From NCBI GenBank assembly GCA_016873735.1, contig VGWD01000001.1, positions 186,001-250,000 on the forward strand: a stretch of DNA of 64,000 nt, given 5' to 3'. Source of the DNA: Ignavibacteria bacterium. Its GTDB lineage: Bacteria; Bacteroidota; Ignavibacteria; Kapaibacteriales; UBA961. Shown here in pieces: positions 19,941 to 30,121 of this stretch. The notes below the pieces were generated by a model. The model had not been told where the DNA came from and did no database searches. It saw nothing but the letters and a program-made list of their open reading frames with translations. The position numbers and the translations under genes are program-made. Position 1 is the first letter of the stretch; every line of letters begins with the position of its first letter.

Positions 19941-20487
19941 TTGGCTCTCCACCAATCCGCAGATAAGGTTTCATCTTTTCGAATTTTTTTTCTCCGATTC
20001 CTTTCACATTCATGATGTCATCGATTGTCGCAAAAGATTGTTGCTTGCGATAAGCGAGTATTTTCTCCGCAGTTGAGGGACCAATGCCGGGCAATTGCAT
20101 AAATTCTTGCGCACTTGCTGTATTGATATTGATGATGCTCGGTTGTTTACCTGTTTTTTGGGGATATGTTGGTCTGATTCCGGCATCTAGCAAAGAAGGA
20201 ATGGTGTCTTTTGTTGAATCTCCCGAAAGCATGTTTTCCATTCTTTTGTCTTCGGCTTTGATGATGCTATCGATGATGAAATGAGCTCGAATCATGCCAT
20301 CGTGAGCGCGGATTCCCTGCATGCTTATGACCCCTGTTCTTCGTAGGATCATGCCCGTCAATCCACCACTGATCAATATGATCAAAATCACAACTTCTTG
20401 TCTTGTCATACCGAAAGCAGATTGCAAGAGCATCCGTAATTGCTCTCCGACTTTTTTGCTTTTCATTGAAATATCCCCTGAAATCAT
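19921..20487 (-). CDS. ComEA-like helix-hairpin-helix protein with N-terminal TM
   Basis: ININTASAQEFMQLPGIGPSTAEKILAYRKQQSFATIDDIMNVKGIGEKKFEKMKPYL. Confidence 0.88.
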   Translation of the reverse strand: MISGDISMKSKKVGEQLRMLLQSAFGMTRQEVVILIILISGGLTGMILRRTGVISMQGIRAHDGMIRAHFIIDSIIKAEDKRMENMLSGDSTKDTIPSLLDAGIRPTYPQKTGKQPSIININTASAQEFMQLPGIGPSTAEKILAYRKQQSFATIDDIMNVKGIGEKKFEKMKPYLRIGGEPIKTKKQ

Positions 20488-20494
20488 TCAACGA

Positions 20495-21676
20495 TCAACC
20501 CGAAAAAGCACCTTTCATTCGTTCAAAAAATGCGGATGAGCCATGCCCTGAACGCTCATCTCCATAGGTTCTTTCCGGATTAACATGCTCGGATTGAGCA
20601 AGTTCTTTCAATATCTTCTTTTCATCACTTGACAAACTTGTTGGAACATGCACATTCACATGCACATGTTGATGACCTCGCCCGCCGGCCTGCAAATGCT
20701 TGATTCCCTTTTCCTTCAATGTTATGACAGTTCCCGGTTGTGTGCCTGCTTTTACTTGTATTTCTTCCATACCATAGAGTGTCGGGACTTGTACTTTCGC
20801 GCCCAAAGCAGCTTCCGGATAACTCACAACCAACTCGAAAAGAATATCGTCTTGCTCACGGATGAAATGCGGATGTTCTTTTTCTTCGATCACGATGAGT
20901 ACATCGCCCGCCTGACCACCCCGTTTACCGGCATTACCTCTGCCTCGAAGAGGAATATAATTTCCTTCACTCACACCTGCCGGAATGTCAACGCTTTCCG
21001 TGGTCTCACCCGTGATTCGTCCTTCACCGGAGCATGTAGCACACATTTCTTTGATGATTTTCCCTGAACCCGAGCAATTTGCACATGGTGCGATATTCAC
21101 GAATTGACCAAACATCGAGCGAGATATTTGACGTACCTCACCGGCACCATTGCAAGCCGTGCATGTTGTATAACCCGAACCGCCTTTTGTACCTGTTCCC
21201 GAACATGAATCACAAGTGCAGTATTTTTTGATTTTGAACGTTTTGGATACACCCATTGCAATCTCTTCCAATGTCAATTGCATGCGAACCCGCATGTCCT
21301 GACCGGACTGCCCCATGGACTGCGATCTTCTTTGCTGTCCACCACCAAAAAATTCATCAAAAATGGAATTGCCGCCACCACCGCCAAAGAATTGATTGAA
21401 GACACTAAACACATCATTCATGTTTTGATATGAATGGAAATCTTGTCCGCTCTTCATGCCATCATGACCATATCGATCATATCGAGCGCGTTTATTGTCA
21501 TCACTCAATACTTCAAAAGCTTCTGTTGCTTCCTTGAATTTTTCTTCGGCTTCTTTATTTTCAGGATTGCGATCCGGATGATATTGCAATGCAAGCTTTC
21601 TGTATGATGATTTAATCTCATCTGCTCCCGCCTGCTTGCCCAATCCGAGCACTTCATAATAATCTCGTTTACTCAT
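20495..21676 (-). CDS. dnaJ: Molecular chaperone DnaJ
   Basis: J domain [17 protein letters not shown]...HPDRNPEN; zinc-finger CxxCxGxG repeats; C-terminal domain. Confidence 0.97.
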   Translation of the reverse strand: MSKRDYYEVLGLGKQAGADEIKSSYRKLALQYHPDRNPENKEAEEKFKEATEAFEVLSDDNKRARYDRYGHDGMKSGQDFHSYQNMNDVFSVFNQFFGGGGGNSIFDEFFGGGQQRRSQSMGQSGQDMRVRMQLTLEEIAMGVSKTFKIKKYCTCDSCSGTGTKGGSGYTTCTACNGAGEVRQISRSMFGQFVNIAPCANCSGSGKIIKEMCATCSGEGRITGETTESVDIPAGVSEGNYIPLRGRGNAGKRGGQAGDVLIVIEEKEHPHFIREQDDILFELVVSYPEAALGAKVQVPTLYGMEEIQVKAGTQPGTVITLKEKGIKHLQAGGRGHQHVHVNVHVPTSLSSDEKKILKELAQSEHVNPERTYGDERSGHGSSAFFERMKGAFSG

Positions 21677-21691
21677 TGCATTCCATATAAT

Positions 21692-22231
21692 TTAGTCCGG
21701 GCTTCCGGCTGATGTGACAACCTTCGTGTGCCGTATCACTTTTTCTCTCAATGTATATCCACGCTGAATTTCATGAAGTATATGCCCCTCTGGTGCATCA
21801 TGCGAAGGCATATGTGCAAGTGCTTCATGCACTTCAACATTGAATGGGTCGCCGGGGGCAATCTCAATCGGTGAAACTCCCGCTTCTTCGAAAATCTTGA
21901 TTGCTTTCGCATAGATCATCTCCACGCCTTTCAAAAACCCCTCAGGATCCGTGGATTGTTTTGCTGCTTCCAATGCTGTATGCAAATCATCAACAAACGG
22001 CAGCATTTTCAAGATGAGATGCTCATTCGCAAAATCAATGAGGTCTTGCTTTTCCTTCATTGTTCTTCTACGATAATTCTCAAATTCAGCCGATTTTCTC
22101 AATAATTGATCACGAAAATCATCTCGTTCAAGAATGATGCTCTCCATTGCGGAAAGCTCTGTTCCGGAGTTTTCCGCGGATTCACCTTGGTTTTGCTCTT
22201 CAGATGCAGGCATGTCTAAATCTTCATTCAT
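21692..22231 (-). CDS. grpE: Nucleotide exchange factor GrpE
   Basis: FENYRRRTMKEKQDLIDFANEHLILKMLPFVDDLHTAL, GYTLREKVIRHTKVVTS. Confidence 0.95.
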   Translation of the reverse strand: MNEDLDMPASEEQNQGESAENSGTELSAMESIILERDDFRDQLLRKSAEFENYRRRTMKEKQDLIDFANEHLILKMLPFVDDLHTALEAAKQSTDPEGFLKGVEMIYAKAIKIFEEAGVSPIEIAPGDPFNVEVHEALAHMPSHDAPEGHILHEIQRGYTLREKVIRHTKVVTSAGSPD

Positions 22232-22275
22232 CGGTAAATACCTTTTTGTTTATCTGCCTTTAGGCTCATTTTTAA

Positions 22276-22283
22276 CAAATTTA
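22276..22283 (-). promoter_or_regulatory. TAnnTTTG-type -7 element (TAAATTTG) upstream of grpE-dnaJ
   Basis: caaattta on + strand; matches the Bacteroidota-type -7 consensus. No well-spaced -33 element seen. Confidence 0.35.
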
Positions 22284-22400
22284 CGGCTAAATTCGCCGAA
22301 AAACAGGCACAACTGACGATATTTTTAAACATTCATTTTATTTCGGTTGGAATTTCCGAGAAATGATTTGGAATTTATACTTACGTTGTCGAATTTTACG

Positions 22401-22408
22401 TAAATTTG
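22401..22408 (+). promoter_or_regulatory. TAnnTTTG-type -7 element (TAAATTTG) upstream of the RNase E/G gene
   Basis: taaatttg about 55 bp before the ATG at 22463. Confidence 0.4.
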
Positions 22409-22462
22409 CCATAGTATTACAATACTCTCAAATGAGCAAAGTTCTCTCTTGCAAAGGATTGA

Positions 22463-24298
22463 ATGAAAAAAGAAATTTTGATATCGTCCACATTGAATGA
22501 AACAAGGATAGCAATCACCGAACATGGTGAATTGGCAGAATTGTTTGTGGAAGTCCCTGAAAAGGAACGATATGTGGGTAATGTATATATGGGGCGTGTG
22601 GAAAAAATCATTCAAGGAATGAATGCCGCATTCATTGATATTGGTTTGAGTCAAGGTGCTTTCCTTCATTTTTCCGATGTAGATTCTTCATTGGAGGAAT
22701 CCTTCAGCACTGATGATGAAGATGATGGTGAAGATCTGGTTCGTGGTAAATCCAAGCCGAACAAAGGTTTGATCACGATGAATTTTGCTCCGCCTCAACA
22801 AGTGAATATTCCTGCTTCAGATATTATCGAAGCAGATGTGAATGAAATGATTGCCGAGCTGCTTGATCAGCCAACGATTGGCAAACCCAGGGGCTTCAAG
22901 GCATTCATCGAATCTCTCAAACAGCATGCATTCGCACCGATTCATGTTGATGAAAAGCCAGCATTATCAGATGCAGCGGCAATTGCATTGCGTTTGAAAA
23001 AAATGCCTGAAAAACAAGGTAATGCCAAACCATTACCAACATTCAGCACAAAACGTTCCGGTACTATCAGCATCAATCTCCAGCCAAAGCAAACTATCAT
23101 TGTACAGGTTGTAAGAGAAGGATATTCATCCAAAGGGGTGAGAGTCACAACGAAGATTGGTTTGCCGGGGAGATATATGGTTTTGCTTCCTTTTGAGCAA
23201 TTGATCGGTGTTTCAAAAAAGATACCATCCATTAAAGAGCGCAAGAGATTGCGGTCGATTGCAAAAACATTCGTGCCTGATGGAATAGGCTGCATCATAA
23301 GAACTGCGGCTGAAGACAGAACAGAAGTTGAATTGCAAAGAGATTGGGCTTTGCTCATGGAGCAGTGGAAGGAGATGGAAGCCAATGTCATGAAGGCAAA
23401 AGCACCTTCGCTCCTGTATAAAGACAAAAGTCTTGCTGGCAGTGTGATTCGCGATTTGTTTTCCGAAGATGTTCAAAGAGTTGTGTTCGACTCCATGCAT
23501 CAGCATAAAGAGACCATGAATTATTTGGGAATAGCCGATCCGGACTTGCAGTCCAAGGTGGCTCTCTATGAAGGTCGCAAGCCACTTTTTGACTATTTCG
23601 GCATAGAAAAGTCGATACGCGAGACATATGAAAGAACCGTTCGACTTCCCGGCGGTGGCTCTATTGTGATTGATCAAACAGAGGCATTGCATGTGATTGA
23701 TGTGAATAGCGGTCGATCCTCCGCGGGTGAGGCCGAGCAGGAAAAAATCGCATTCAAAACCAATATGGAAGCGCTCAAGGTTGCTGCAAGGCAATTGCGT
23801 CTTCGTGATATCGGAGGAATGATCATCATTGACTTCATCGATATGCAGCTAGAGGAAAATCGAAAGAAAATTTATAATGAGATGAAGCGCGAATTGCTCA
23901 GAGACAGAGCGAAGACCGTTGTTTATCCCATTACACAGCTTGGTTTGCTGCAAATTACAAGACAAAGAATTCGTCAGGCAATCTCTGAACGCCTCTCTGA
24001 TACATGCCCAACTTGCGAGGGTGCAGGCAGAATTCCTTCTCGATCATTGATTTTTCAAGAAATCGAACATTGGATTCGCTTGTTTAGAGGTCAACAATTG
24101 GATTTTGGCATAGATTTGCATGTACATCCTGATATGGCTGCATATCTCACCAAAGGACCAATCTCAAGATTGTCGAAAATGATGATACGATATCTCATTC
24201 GCATACACCTGACAATTGATGATAGATTGGCCCCGGATGATTTCCGTTTTTATTCGATGAAAACTTTTACCGATATTACTGCTGATTATTTGTTGTAA
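22463..24298 (+). CDS. Ribonuclease E/G family protein
   Basis: YVGNVYMGRVEKIIQGMNAAFIDIGLSQGAFLHFSD; VDVNSGRSS; IIIDFIDM; CPTCEGAGRI. Confidence 0.95.
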   Translation: MKKEILISSTLNETRIAITEHGELAELFVEVPEKERYVGNVYMGRVEKIIQGMNAAFIDIGLSQGAFLHFSDVDSSLEESFSTDDEDDGEDLVRGKSKPNKGLITMNFAPPQQVNIPASDIIEADVNEMIAELLDQPTIGKPRGFKAFIESLKQHAFAPIHVDEKPALSDAAAIALRLKKMPEKQGNAKPLPTFSTKRSGTISINLQPKQTIIVQVVREGYSSKGVRVTTKIGLPGRYMVLLPFEQLIGVSKKIPSIKERKRLRSIAKTFVPDGIGCIIRTAAEDRTEVELQRDWALLMEQWKEMEANVMKAKAPSLLYKDKSLAGSVIRDLFSEDVQRVVFDSMHQHKETMNYLGIADPDLQSKVALYEGRKPLFDYFGIEKSIRETYERTVRLPGGGSIVIDQTEALHVIDVNSGRSSAGEAEQEKIAFKTNMEALKVAARQLRLRDIGGMIIIDFIDMQLEENRKKIYNEMKRELLRDRAKTVVYPITQLGLLQITRQRIRQAISERLSDTCPTCEGAGRIPSRSLIFQEIEHWIRLFRGQQLDFGIDLHVHPDMAAYLTKGPISRLSKMMIRYLIRIHLTIDDRLAPDDFRFYSMKTFTDITADYLL

Positions 24299-24308
24299 GA
24301 GGTACAGC

Positions 24309-24563
24309 ATGGCAACAGAACATTATCAGGAATTGCTCAAGCTTGTGCAAAGCTTTGAAAAGGACTTCGACAAGTTCTACAATGCGCGCAATAAGGAGGC
24401 TGGTGTTCGCCTTCGCAAGCACATGCAAACATTGAGAGAAGCGGCTCGCAGCATCAGAGATGATGTGCAGACTGCAAAATCAACTTTCCCCATTAAAAGG
24501 GAAGATCTCTCTCTACGCAATGCGCAAAGGAATCCTGCATCCAAAAATCCTGATCAGGAATAA
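24309..24563 (+). CDS. Small histone H1-like protein
   Basis: 84 aa, KLVQSFEKDFDKFYNARNKEAGVRLRKHMQTLREAARSIRDDVQ, resembling Bacteroidota histone H1-like proteins. Confidence 0.6.
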   Translation: MATEHYQELLKLVQSFEKDFDKFYNARNKEAGVRLRKHMQTLREAARSIRDDVQTAKSTFPIKREDLSLRNAQRNPASKNPDQE

Positions 24564-24614
24564 ATTCCCCATCCCGCTTTAACGGGAATCTTTGTGAATT
24601 GTTTATAGAATCAC

Positions 24615-25457
24615 ATGGACTTACGGCTCATTTTGATCCTGACGGGGATCATTGTCAGTTTTCTTTCACTTGCTCTGCTGGTAACACTGCAGGTGAGCAG
24701 GAGTGTGAGAAATGGCATACGCGTGCTACGCGAATTGTCAATCGGGAGCACATCACACTTTTCAATTGAAGGGTCTCTTCAATCCTGCCCGGAACCCGTT
24801 CGGAATTACCTTCGTATGGCGATGGTCAATTCCAAACAATTGATCCACTTCGCACGCATTAAACAGATTGGAGAATTCAGAACTTCGCCTGATGGTGATT
24901 GGTCTCCCTCTCGCGCGGACGGACATTATCTTGCAACAAAACCCGGATTTATCTGGAAAGCCCGATTCGGTGGTGGTTTAATACCTTCAAAGATTGCCTG
25001 GCTTGAATTATTGGATGGACGCGGATTTGGTTCGGTGAAATTTCTCGGTCTATTCACTTTATTGAATCCTTCGGGCCATGAGGCTGACACTTCCCTTTTG
25101 ACACGCTACCTCATGGAGGCGATTTGGTTTCCAACGGCATTGCTGCCCAGCAATTTACTGAGGTGGAAACCCATCGATGAGCATTCCGCGGAAGCAGTCC
25201 TGCATTATGGCTCAATTCATGTTTCAGCCGTGTTCACATTCAATGATCGCAATGAAGTGGTGAATATCAGGACTGAAGACAAATACAGAGATTTCAGAAG
25301 TTCTTTCGAAAAAGCTACATTCACCCTGCATTGTAGTAAATATCAGGTTTTTGACGGTATGACCATCCCGACTTCCGTGGAATTCGTTTGGAATCTTCCC
25401 AAAGGGGATTTTTCATATGGGAAGTACCAAGTGGTGCAAACCAACTATGAATTTTGA
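24615..25457 (+). CDS. DUF6544-like (DUF6920) family protein
   Basis: N-terminal TM; motifs KPGFIWKARFG, SLLTRYLMEAIWFPTALLPS, PTSVEFVWNLPKGDFSYGKYQV. Confidence 0.6.
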   Translation: MDLRLILILTGIIVSFLSLALLVTLQVSRSVRNGIRVLRELSIGSTSHFSIEGSLQSCPEPVRNYLRMAMVNSKQLIHFARIKQIGEFRTSPDGDWSPSRADGHYLATKPGFIWKARFGGGLIPSKIAWLELLDGRGFGSVKFLGLFTLLNPSGHEADTSLLTRYLMEAIWFPTALLPSNLLRWKPIDEHSAEAVLHYGSIHVSAVFTFNDRNEVVNIRTEDKYRDFRSSFEKATFTLHCSKYQVFDGMTIPTSVEFVWNLPKGDFSYGKYQVVQTNYEF

Positions 25458-25563
25458 CGAAATGTAATCTTCTGTTTGAGACTTATCCTCATACCCCGAC
25501 AGCTCATCAAAAAACACTATATTTGTTTAATGTTTTCCTTTGATGTTTAAAGGCTCACAATAC

Positions 25564-26895
25564 ATGTATACTAGTCCTCATCTTGTTATTCCCCAGATTA
25601 AAGATCTTCACAAGATCGATGTGTACACAGCAAATGGTGGATATGAGCAACTTCGCAAAGTGCTCTCTTCAATGTCTGCGGATGATGTCATCAATAATGT
25701 CAAAACATCCGGATTGCGCGGCCGCGGCGGTGCATGTTTCTCCACAGGCATGAAATGGAGTTTCATGCCCAAATCAAATGACAAACCCAAATATCTTGCA
25801 ATCAATGGCGATGAATCAGAACCGGGTTCTTTCAAGGACAGACAAATCCTTGAATACAATCCTCATCAATTGATTGAAGGTATTCTTATTGCAGGATATG
25901 CAATGGGTATCACAAAGGCATTCATCTATATTCGTGGTGAATATCACAAGTGGGTTCGTTGCACTGAAGATGCGGTTAAAGAAGCATATGCAAAAGGCTT
26001 CATTGGCGATGGAATGAAATCAGCATTCGGTACTTCTTTCAGCATGGACATTGTAGTCCACAAGGGAGCAGGTGCTTATGTCTGTGGCGAAGAAACTTCG
26101 CTTATGAATTCAATTGAAGGTGAAAGAGCTTATCCTCGATTCAAACCACCTTTCCCTGCAAATAAAGGACTATGGGGTTGCCCAACAACTATCAACAATG
26201 TTGAAACACTCGCGACTGTTCCTGCCATATTCGCAATCGGCGCGGATGCATATAGCAAAATAGGTGCGGCAAAACATCCGGGCACGTTGCTTTTTGGCTT
26301 ATCCGGACATATCAATAAACCCGGTGTTTATGAATTGCCTACAGGCATTCCATTAAAAGAATTGCTTTATGATATTGGCGGTGGTATTCCCGGTGGTAAG
26401 AAGATAAAGGCAATCATTCCCGGTGGAAGCTCCATGCCACCGATTCATCCTGATGAGATTGACCGCGTATTGATGGACAATGAATCACTGAAAGAATTTG
26501 GCTCCTATATTGGAACGGCAGGCGTCATGGTGATGGACGAAGACACGGATCTTGTGAAAGTTCTTCTCAGACTTGCTCATTTCTATCATCATGAATCATG
26601 CGGACAATGCACTCCATGCCGCGAAGGTTGCGGTTGGATGGAAAAGATTTTGAATCGCATGGTAAAAGGCGAGGCCACTACTCATGATGTGGATTTGCTC
26701 TTCAGTGTTGCTTCAAACATTGAAGGTAATACAATCTGTGCATTGGGCGAAGGTGCAGCATGGCCCGTAAAAGGATTCTTGAAAAAATTCAGAAGTGAAT
26801 TCGAGCAAAGAGCAAAGCCGAGTCGCGAATTCTTTTCATTGAATGTCGTTCATGGAAAAGAAGCCACGCGAAATCAATTGATTTTGACCCAATAA
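25564..26895 (+). CDS. nuoF: NADH-quinone oxidoreductase subunit F
   Basis: GLRGRGGACFSTGMKWSFMP, CNGDESEPGSFKDR-like (AINGDESEPGSFKDR), GAGAYVCGEETSLMNSIEG, ESCGQCTPCREG. Start corrected to 25564 (MYTSPHL). Confidence 0.95.
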   Translation: MYTSPHLVIPQIKDLHKIDVYTANGGYEQLRKVLSSMSADDVINNVKTSGLRGRGGACFSTGMKWSFMPKSNDKPKYLAINGDESEPGSFKDRQILEYNPHQLIEGILIAGYAMGITKAFIYIRGEYHKWVRCTEDAVKEAYAKGFIGDGMKSAFGTSFSMDIVVHKGAGAYVCGEETSLMNSIEGERAYPRFKPPFPANKGLWGCPTTINNVETLATVPAIFAIGADAYSKIGAAKHPGTLLFGLSGHINKPGVYELPTGIPLKELLYDIGGGIPGGKKIKAIIPGGSSMPPIHPDEIDRVLMDNESLKEFGSYIGTAGVMVMDEDTDLVKVLLRLAHFYHHESCGQCTPCREGCGWMEKILNRMVKGEATTHDVDLLFSVASNIEGNTICALGEGAAWPVKGFLKKFRSEFEQRAKPSREFFSLNVVHGKEATRNQLILTQ

Positions 26896-26915
26896 GAATA
26901 TTCCACGATCAAAAC

Positions 26916-26945
26916 AAAGGATGTTTCAAGAATGGAACATCCTTT
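26916..26945 (+). terminator. Terminator hairpin downstream of nuoF
   Basis: aaaggatgtt...aacatcctttttc inverted repeat followed by T-run. Confidence 0.75.
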
Positions 26946-26977
26946 TTCCATATCTCCCAAAGCAGCAAGAGGAAACA

Positions 26978-27538
26978 ATGGTAGAACATCATTCAACGGT
27001 TTTGGTATTCATCGCATCAGGTGTTGAAGAAATGGAAGCGGTGACGGTTTGCGATATACTCCGCAGAGGAGGATTGAATGTGATTGTTGCCGGTGAAAGC
27101 GAAATCATCACGGCTTCAAGAGGCATGAAATTTCTTCCTGATGTTACCTTTGAACATATCGCTGATGATGAAGAATATCTTGCAATAATTCTCCCCGGTG
27201 GCTCAAGAGCAGCAGATACATTCTGCAATCATCCTCATGTTGAGAAGATCCTACGTGCTCATATGAAACGCAATTCCATCATTGGAGCAATGTGTGCAAG
27301 CCCAAGCGTATTTGCCGCTTATGATTTACTTCCGCAGGGAACTGCTATGACTTCTCATTCCGGTGTAAAACATTTGATTGAGTCTCGATATGAATATGTT
27401 GACGAAAAAATCGTGGTCAATGAACATGTACTCACATGCCAAGGGGCAGGATGCAGTATTGATTTCGCCCTTACGATTTTGTCAATGTTGTCAGGGAATG
27501 AAATATCTCAACAAGTCGCGAAAGACATTGCTTATTGA
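26978..27538 (+). CDS. DJ-1/PfpI family protein
   Basis: VLVFIASGVEEMEAVTVCDILRRGG, IILPGG, IGAMCASPSVFA (nucleophile Cys). The track start 26921 lies inside the terminator; ATG at 26978 has an upstream aagagg. Confidence 0.9.
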   Translation: MVEHHSTVLVFIASGVEEMEAVTVCDILRRGGLNVIVAGESEIITASRGMKFLPDVTFEHIADDEEYLAIILPGGSRAADTFCNHPHVEKILRAHMKRNSIIGAMCASPSVFAAYDLLPQGTAMTSHSGVKHLIESRYEYVDEKIVVNEHVLTCQGAGCSIDFALTILSMLSGNEISQQVAKDIAY

Positions 27539-28154
27539 TCCAATTGTTTTTGGGCAATTATCGTACAATGCTTCAAGGGAAATTGATCCAATTCCAAATG
27601 GCGCAATCGGCATGCATGCTGTTGAAGAATCAAGATGTTTTGCTCTATCCCAAGTGAGCTATAGTAGAATGACCTTTCATGCCAATTGGATATATGCTCC
27701 CCGATCTCATCGCCAATCGTAAATAATAGAATCCCGCCTTCTTTGAACATCGAAATCATCTTTATGAGTACGAATTCTTGCTTATCGAATGGCACATAAA
27801 AATACTATCCCATGCAATGATCAAGTCAAATCGTTCACTTGTATTCCACTCTATTATGTCCGCATGAAGCATTGTAGCAGCCGGGTGATGTTTATGTGCT
27901 ATATCCAACATTGCTCTTGAACAATCCAGCCCTATCACCTGAAATGCATGCGACTCCATCAGACGAATCAATCTACGGCCTGAAGCACAACCTATATCCA
28001 ATGCAGTCCTTCATTTTTGCTCCATTCCACAAAACTTGATGGCACGCATCAGTGCTTCGGTTCCATAAGAAGAATCTTTAAGTTCTTCATCCCATACATG
28101 TGCGATGGCATCATAGTGGGATGATATGTCCGAAGCATGCTCTCTGTCATTCAC
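27532..28154 (-). pseudogene. Disrupted class I SAM-dependent methyltransferase
   Basis: Reads GTG (28154) VNDREHASDISSHYDAIAHVWDEEL...CGMEQK, then TGA at 28011-28013, then RTALDIGCASGRRLIRLMESHAFQVIGLDCSRAMLDIAHKHHPAATMLHADIIEW...DLIIAWDSIF; after a frame change near 27795-27802 it continues VPFDKQEFVLIKMISMFKEGGILLFTIGDEIGEHISNW... Confidence 0.82.
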
Positions 28155-28161
28155 CGTTTAA

Positions 28162-29157
28162 TCATTCCTGACTTTTTTCATTAGAACCATGAATTGCCAG
28201 ATCATTCATGTCATATGCATGAATGATATCGGCGACAAGTCGATGACGAACAACATCTGTTTTGTCAAAATAAACGAATTCTATTCCTGGTATTGACTGA
28301 AGGATTCTTTCCACATCAACGAGACCTGAATCCTTTTTATATGGTAAGTCAATCTGTGTGATATCGCCTGTAACGATACATTTTGAATTTCTACCAAGGC
28401 GAGTGAGAAACATTTTCATCTGTGTACGGGTTGCATTTTGCGCTTCATCCAAAATGATGAATGAATTATTAAGAGTTCTTCCTCTCATATATGCCAAGGG
28501 CACAATTTCAATGATGCGTTTTTCACTCATGCTTTTAAATTTTTCAGCAGATACCATGTCGGTTATGGCATCAAGAAGAGGACGCAAATAGGGGTCAACT
28601 TTTTCCGACAAATCACCGGGCAAAAAACCCAAGGATTCTCCAGCTTCAACTGCAGGACGTGATAGTACAATACGGGTCACTTCATTGTTTTTTAATGCTG
28701 CAAGAGCAAGTGCCACTGCGAGATATGTCTTTCCTGTTCCTGCAGGTCCAATCGCAAAAACCAAATCATTGTCAAGAACTTTGGATACCATTTCTGCCTG
28801 ATGCTGATTTCTCGGCTTTATGGATTCACGCTTTCCTGCAAGGACAACTGTATTAAGGGAAATGGTCGAGGCATTGCCCTGTACTTGCGGCATCGTTGAA
28901 TCTGCAAATTGCAGGACTGCATTCACATCATCGGAGGTAAGCATCCCTTTCCTACTCAGAATATATTGCAATTCATTAAGAGTTTTTTCGATGACCTTTA
29001 CTTCTGAAGGTTCACCACGAATGATGATCGTATCACCCCTAACCGTTATGCTTGATTGAAATCTTGATTCAAGCATCGTAAGGTATAAATCATTGTATCC
29101 CAATAGTTCCGAAAGATCTGTCTCATTGATTTTTACTTTTTTTTCTATGCTGTCCAT
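28162..29157 (-). CDS. PhoH-family ATPase
   Basis: FAIGPAGTGKTYLAVALALAAL, RPAVEAGESLGFLPGDLSEKVDPYLRPL, FIILDEAQNATRTQMKMFLTRLG. Confidence 0.95.
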   Translation of the reverse strand: MDSIEKKVKINETDLSELLGYNDLYLTMLESRFQSSITVRGDTIIIRGEPSEVKVIEKTLNELQYILSRKGMLTSDDVNAVLQFADSTMPQVQGNASTISLNTVVLAGKRESIKPRNQHQAEMVSKVLDNDLVFAIGPAGTGKTYLAVALALAALKNNEVTRIVLSRPAVEAGESLGFLPGDLSEKVDPYLRPLLDAITDMVSAEKFKSMSEKRIIEIVPLAYMRGRTLNNSFIILDEAQNATRTQMKMFLTRLGRNSKCIVTGDITQIDLPYKKDSGLVDVERILQSIPGIEFVYFDKTDVVRHRLVADIIHAYDMNDLAIHGSNEKSQE

Positions 29158-29183
29158 GCATTATCTAGTGTGAATGGAAAAAA

Positions 29184-29214
29184 AATACCCCTCGCAATAT
29201 GTCGCGAGGGGTAT
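29184..29214 (-). terminator. Terminator hairpin downstream of the LysM protein gene
   Basis: tacccctcgc...gcgaggggta with a T-run on the minus-strand transcript. Confidence 0.8.
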
Positions 29215-29267
29215 AATCATTCATTGAATGAATACATCAATATTAGCTTTGCTGCCTTGGGTTAGCA

Positions 29268-30086
29268 TTATTTGAGCATTCCTGAATTTTGTGGTGCAGG
29301 TGTTTCATTAGCTTTTTGAGCAGCTGCACGCTTCTTTTTCCAGTACGCACGTTCGGCTTTCATTTCATCCGAAGTTTTGGGCGCGGATGCAGGAAGCATC
29401 AATTTTTGACCCGGGAAAATCACATCAGGATTGCGAATGATCTCTGTATTGGCTTGCCATACTTTTGGCCATAATAATGCATCATTGTAGATTTCTGCTT
29501 TACCGGCAATATTCCACAAACAGTCGCGATCATCGACCCATGTACCAACAACATAATCTTTGGTTGGTTTAGATCTGTATAGCGAGCGGATATCACGAGC
29601 CAACTCAGTTATGCGATTGAAATATGGCGGATTTAATGAGATTCTCTCAGAACGTAATTTGTTCAATTCTGTTTCAAGAAATCTCAATTCTTCTTGGCGC
29701 TCAATCAACTGAGCTTCATTAAGACCTTTAATGGAACGAACTTTTCCTTCCAATACTCCAAGACGTTGCGCAAACTCTTCAAGTTGCTTTTGTGTTGCAT
29801 TGAGTAATGCCAGAATATCCTCATTGTTTTTTTGAATGCTGGCATTGGTGGAAGTGAGCGACTGATTCAACGTCGCAATTGATGAGACCAAACCTGCATG
29901 ACGGTCTTTGAGGTCTTTTACACGCTGCTCCCATTCTTTGATGCAAATATCACCTTGATCTTTGGTGAATGGCTTCGCCTTCATTTGTGCTTCTGAAGCA
30001 TTGCAGTCAGGAGGTGCTTCTTGTGAAAAAGCAGTTTGACCAAATGCTAGCATGATGAGTAAATACATATAAATGACATGTTTCAT
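29268..30086 (-). CDS. Exported coiled-coil protein with LysM-like C-terminal domain
   Basis: Signal peptide; coiled coil; WNIAGKAEIYNDALLWPKVWQANTEIIRNPDVIFPGQKLMLP is LysM-like. Confidence 0.78.
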   Translation of the reverse strand: MKHVIYMYLLIMLAFGQTAFSQEAPPDCNASEAQMKAKPFTKDQGDICIKEWEQRVKDLKDRHAGLVSSIATLNQSLTSTNASIQKNNEDILALLNATQKQLEEFAQRLGVLEGKVRSIKGLNEAQLIERQEELRFLETELNKLRSERISLNPPYFNRITELARDIRSLYRSKPTKDYVVGTWVDDRDCLWNIAGKAEIYNDALLWPKVWQANTEIIRNPDVIFPGQKLMLPASAPKTSDEMKAERAYWKKKRAAAQKANETPAPQNSGMLK

Positions 30087-30121
30087 ATATCAGTCTCCAA
30101 AAAGGAAATTCATTAAGTAGA

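Noticed and set aside
22942-23794. Long antisense ORFs (161 and 193 aa) opposite the RNase E/G gene
   Set aside because: The plus-strand frame is an unambiguous RNase E/G; the antisense ORFs show no recognisable domains.
28011-28013. In-frame TGA as a selenocysteine codon in the methyltransferase
   Set aside because: The position (EQK-TGA-RTALDIGC) is not a catalytic Cys site and a frameshift follows downstream; pseudogenisation is simpler.
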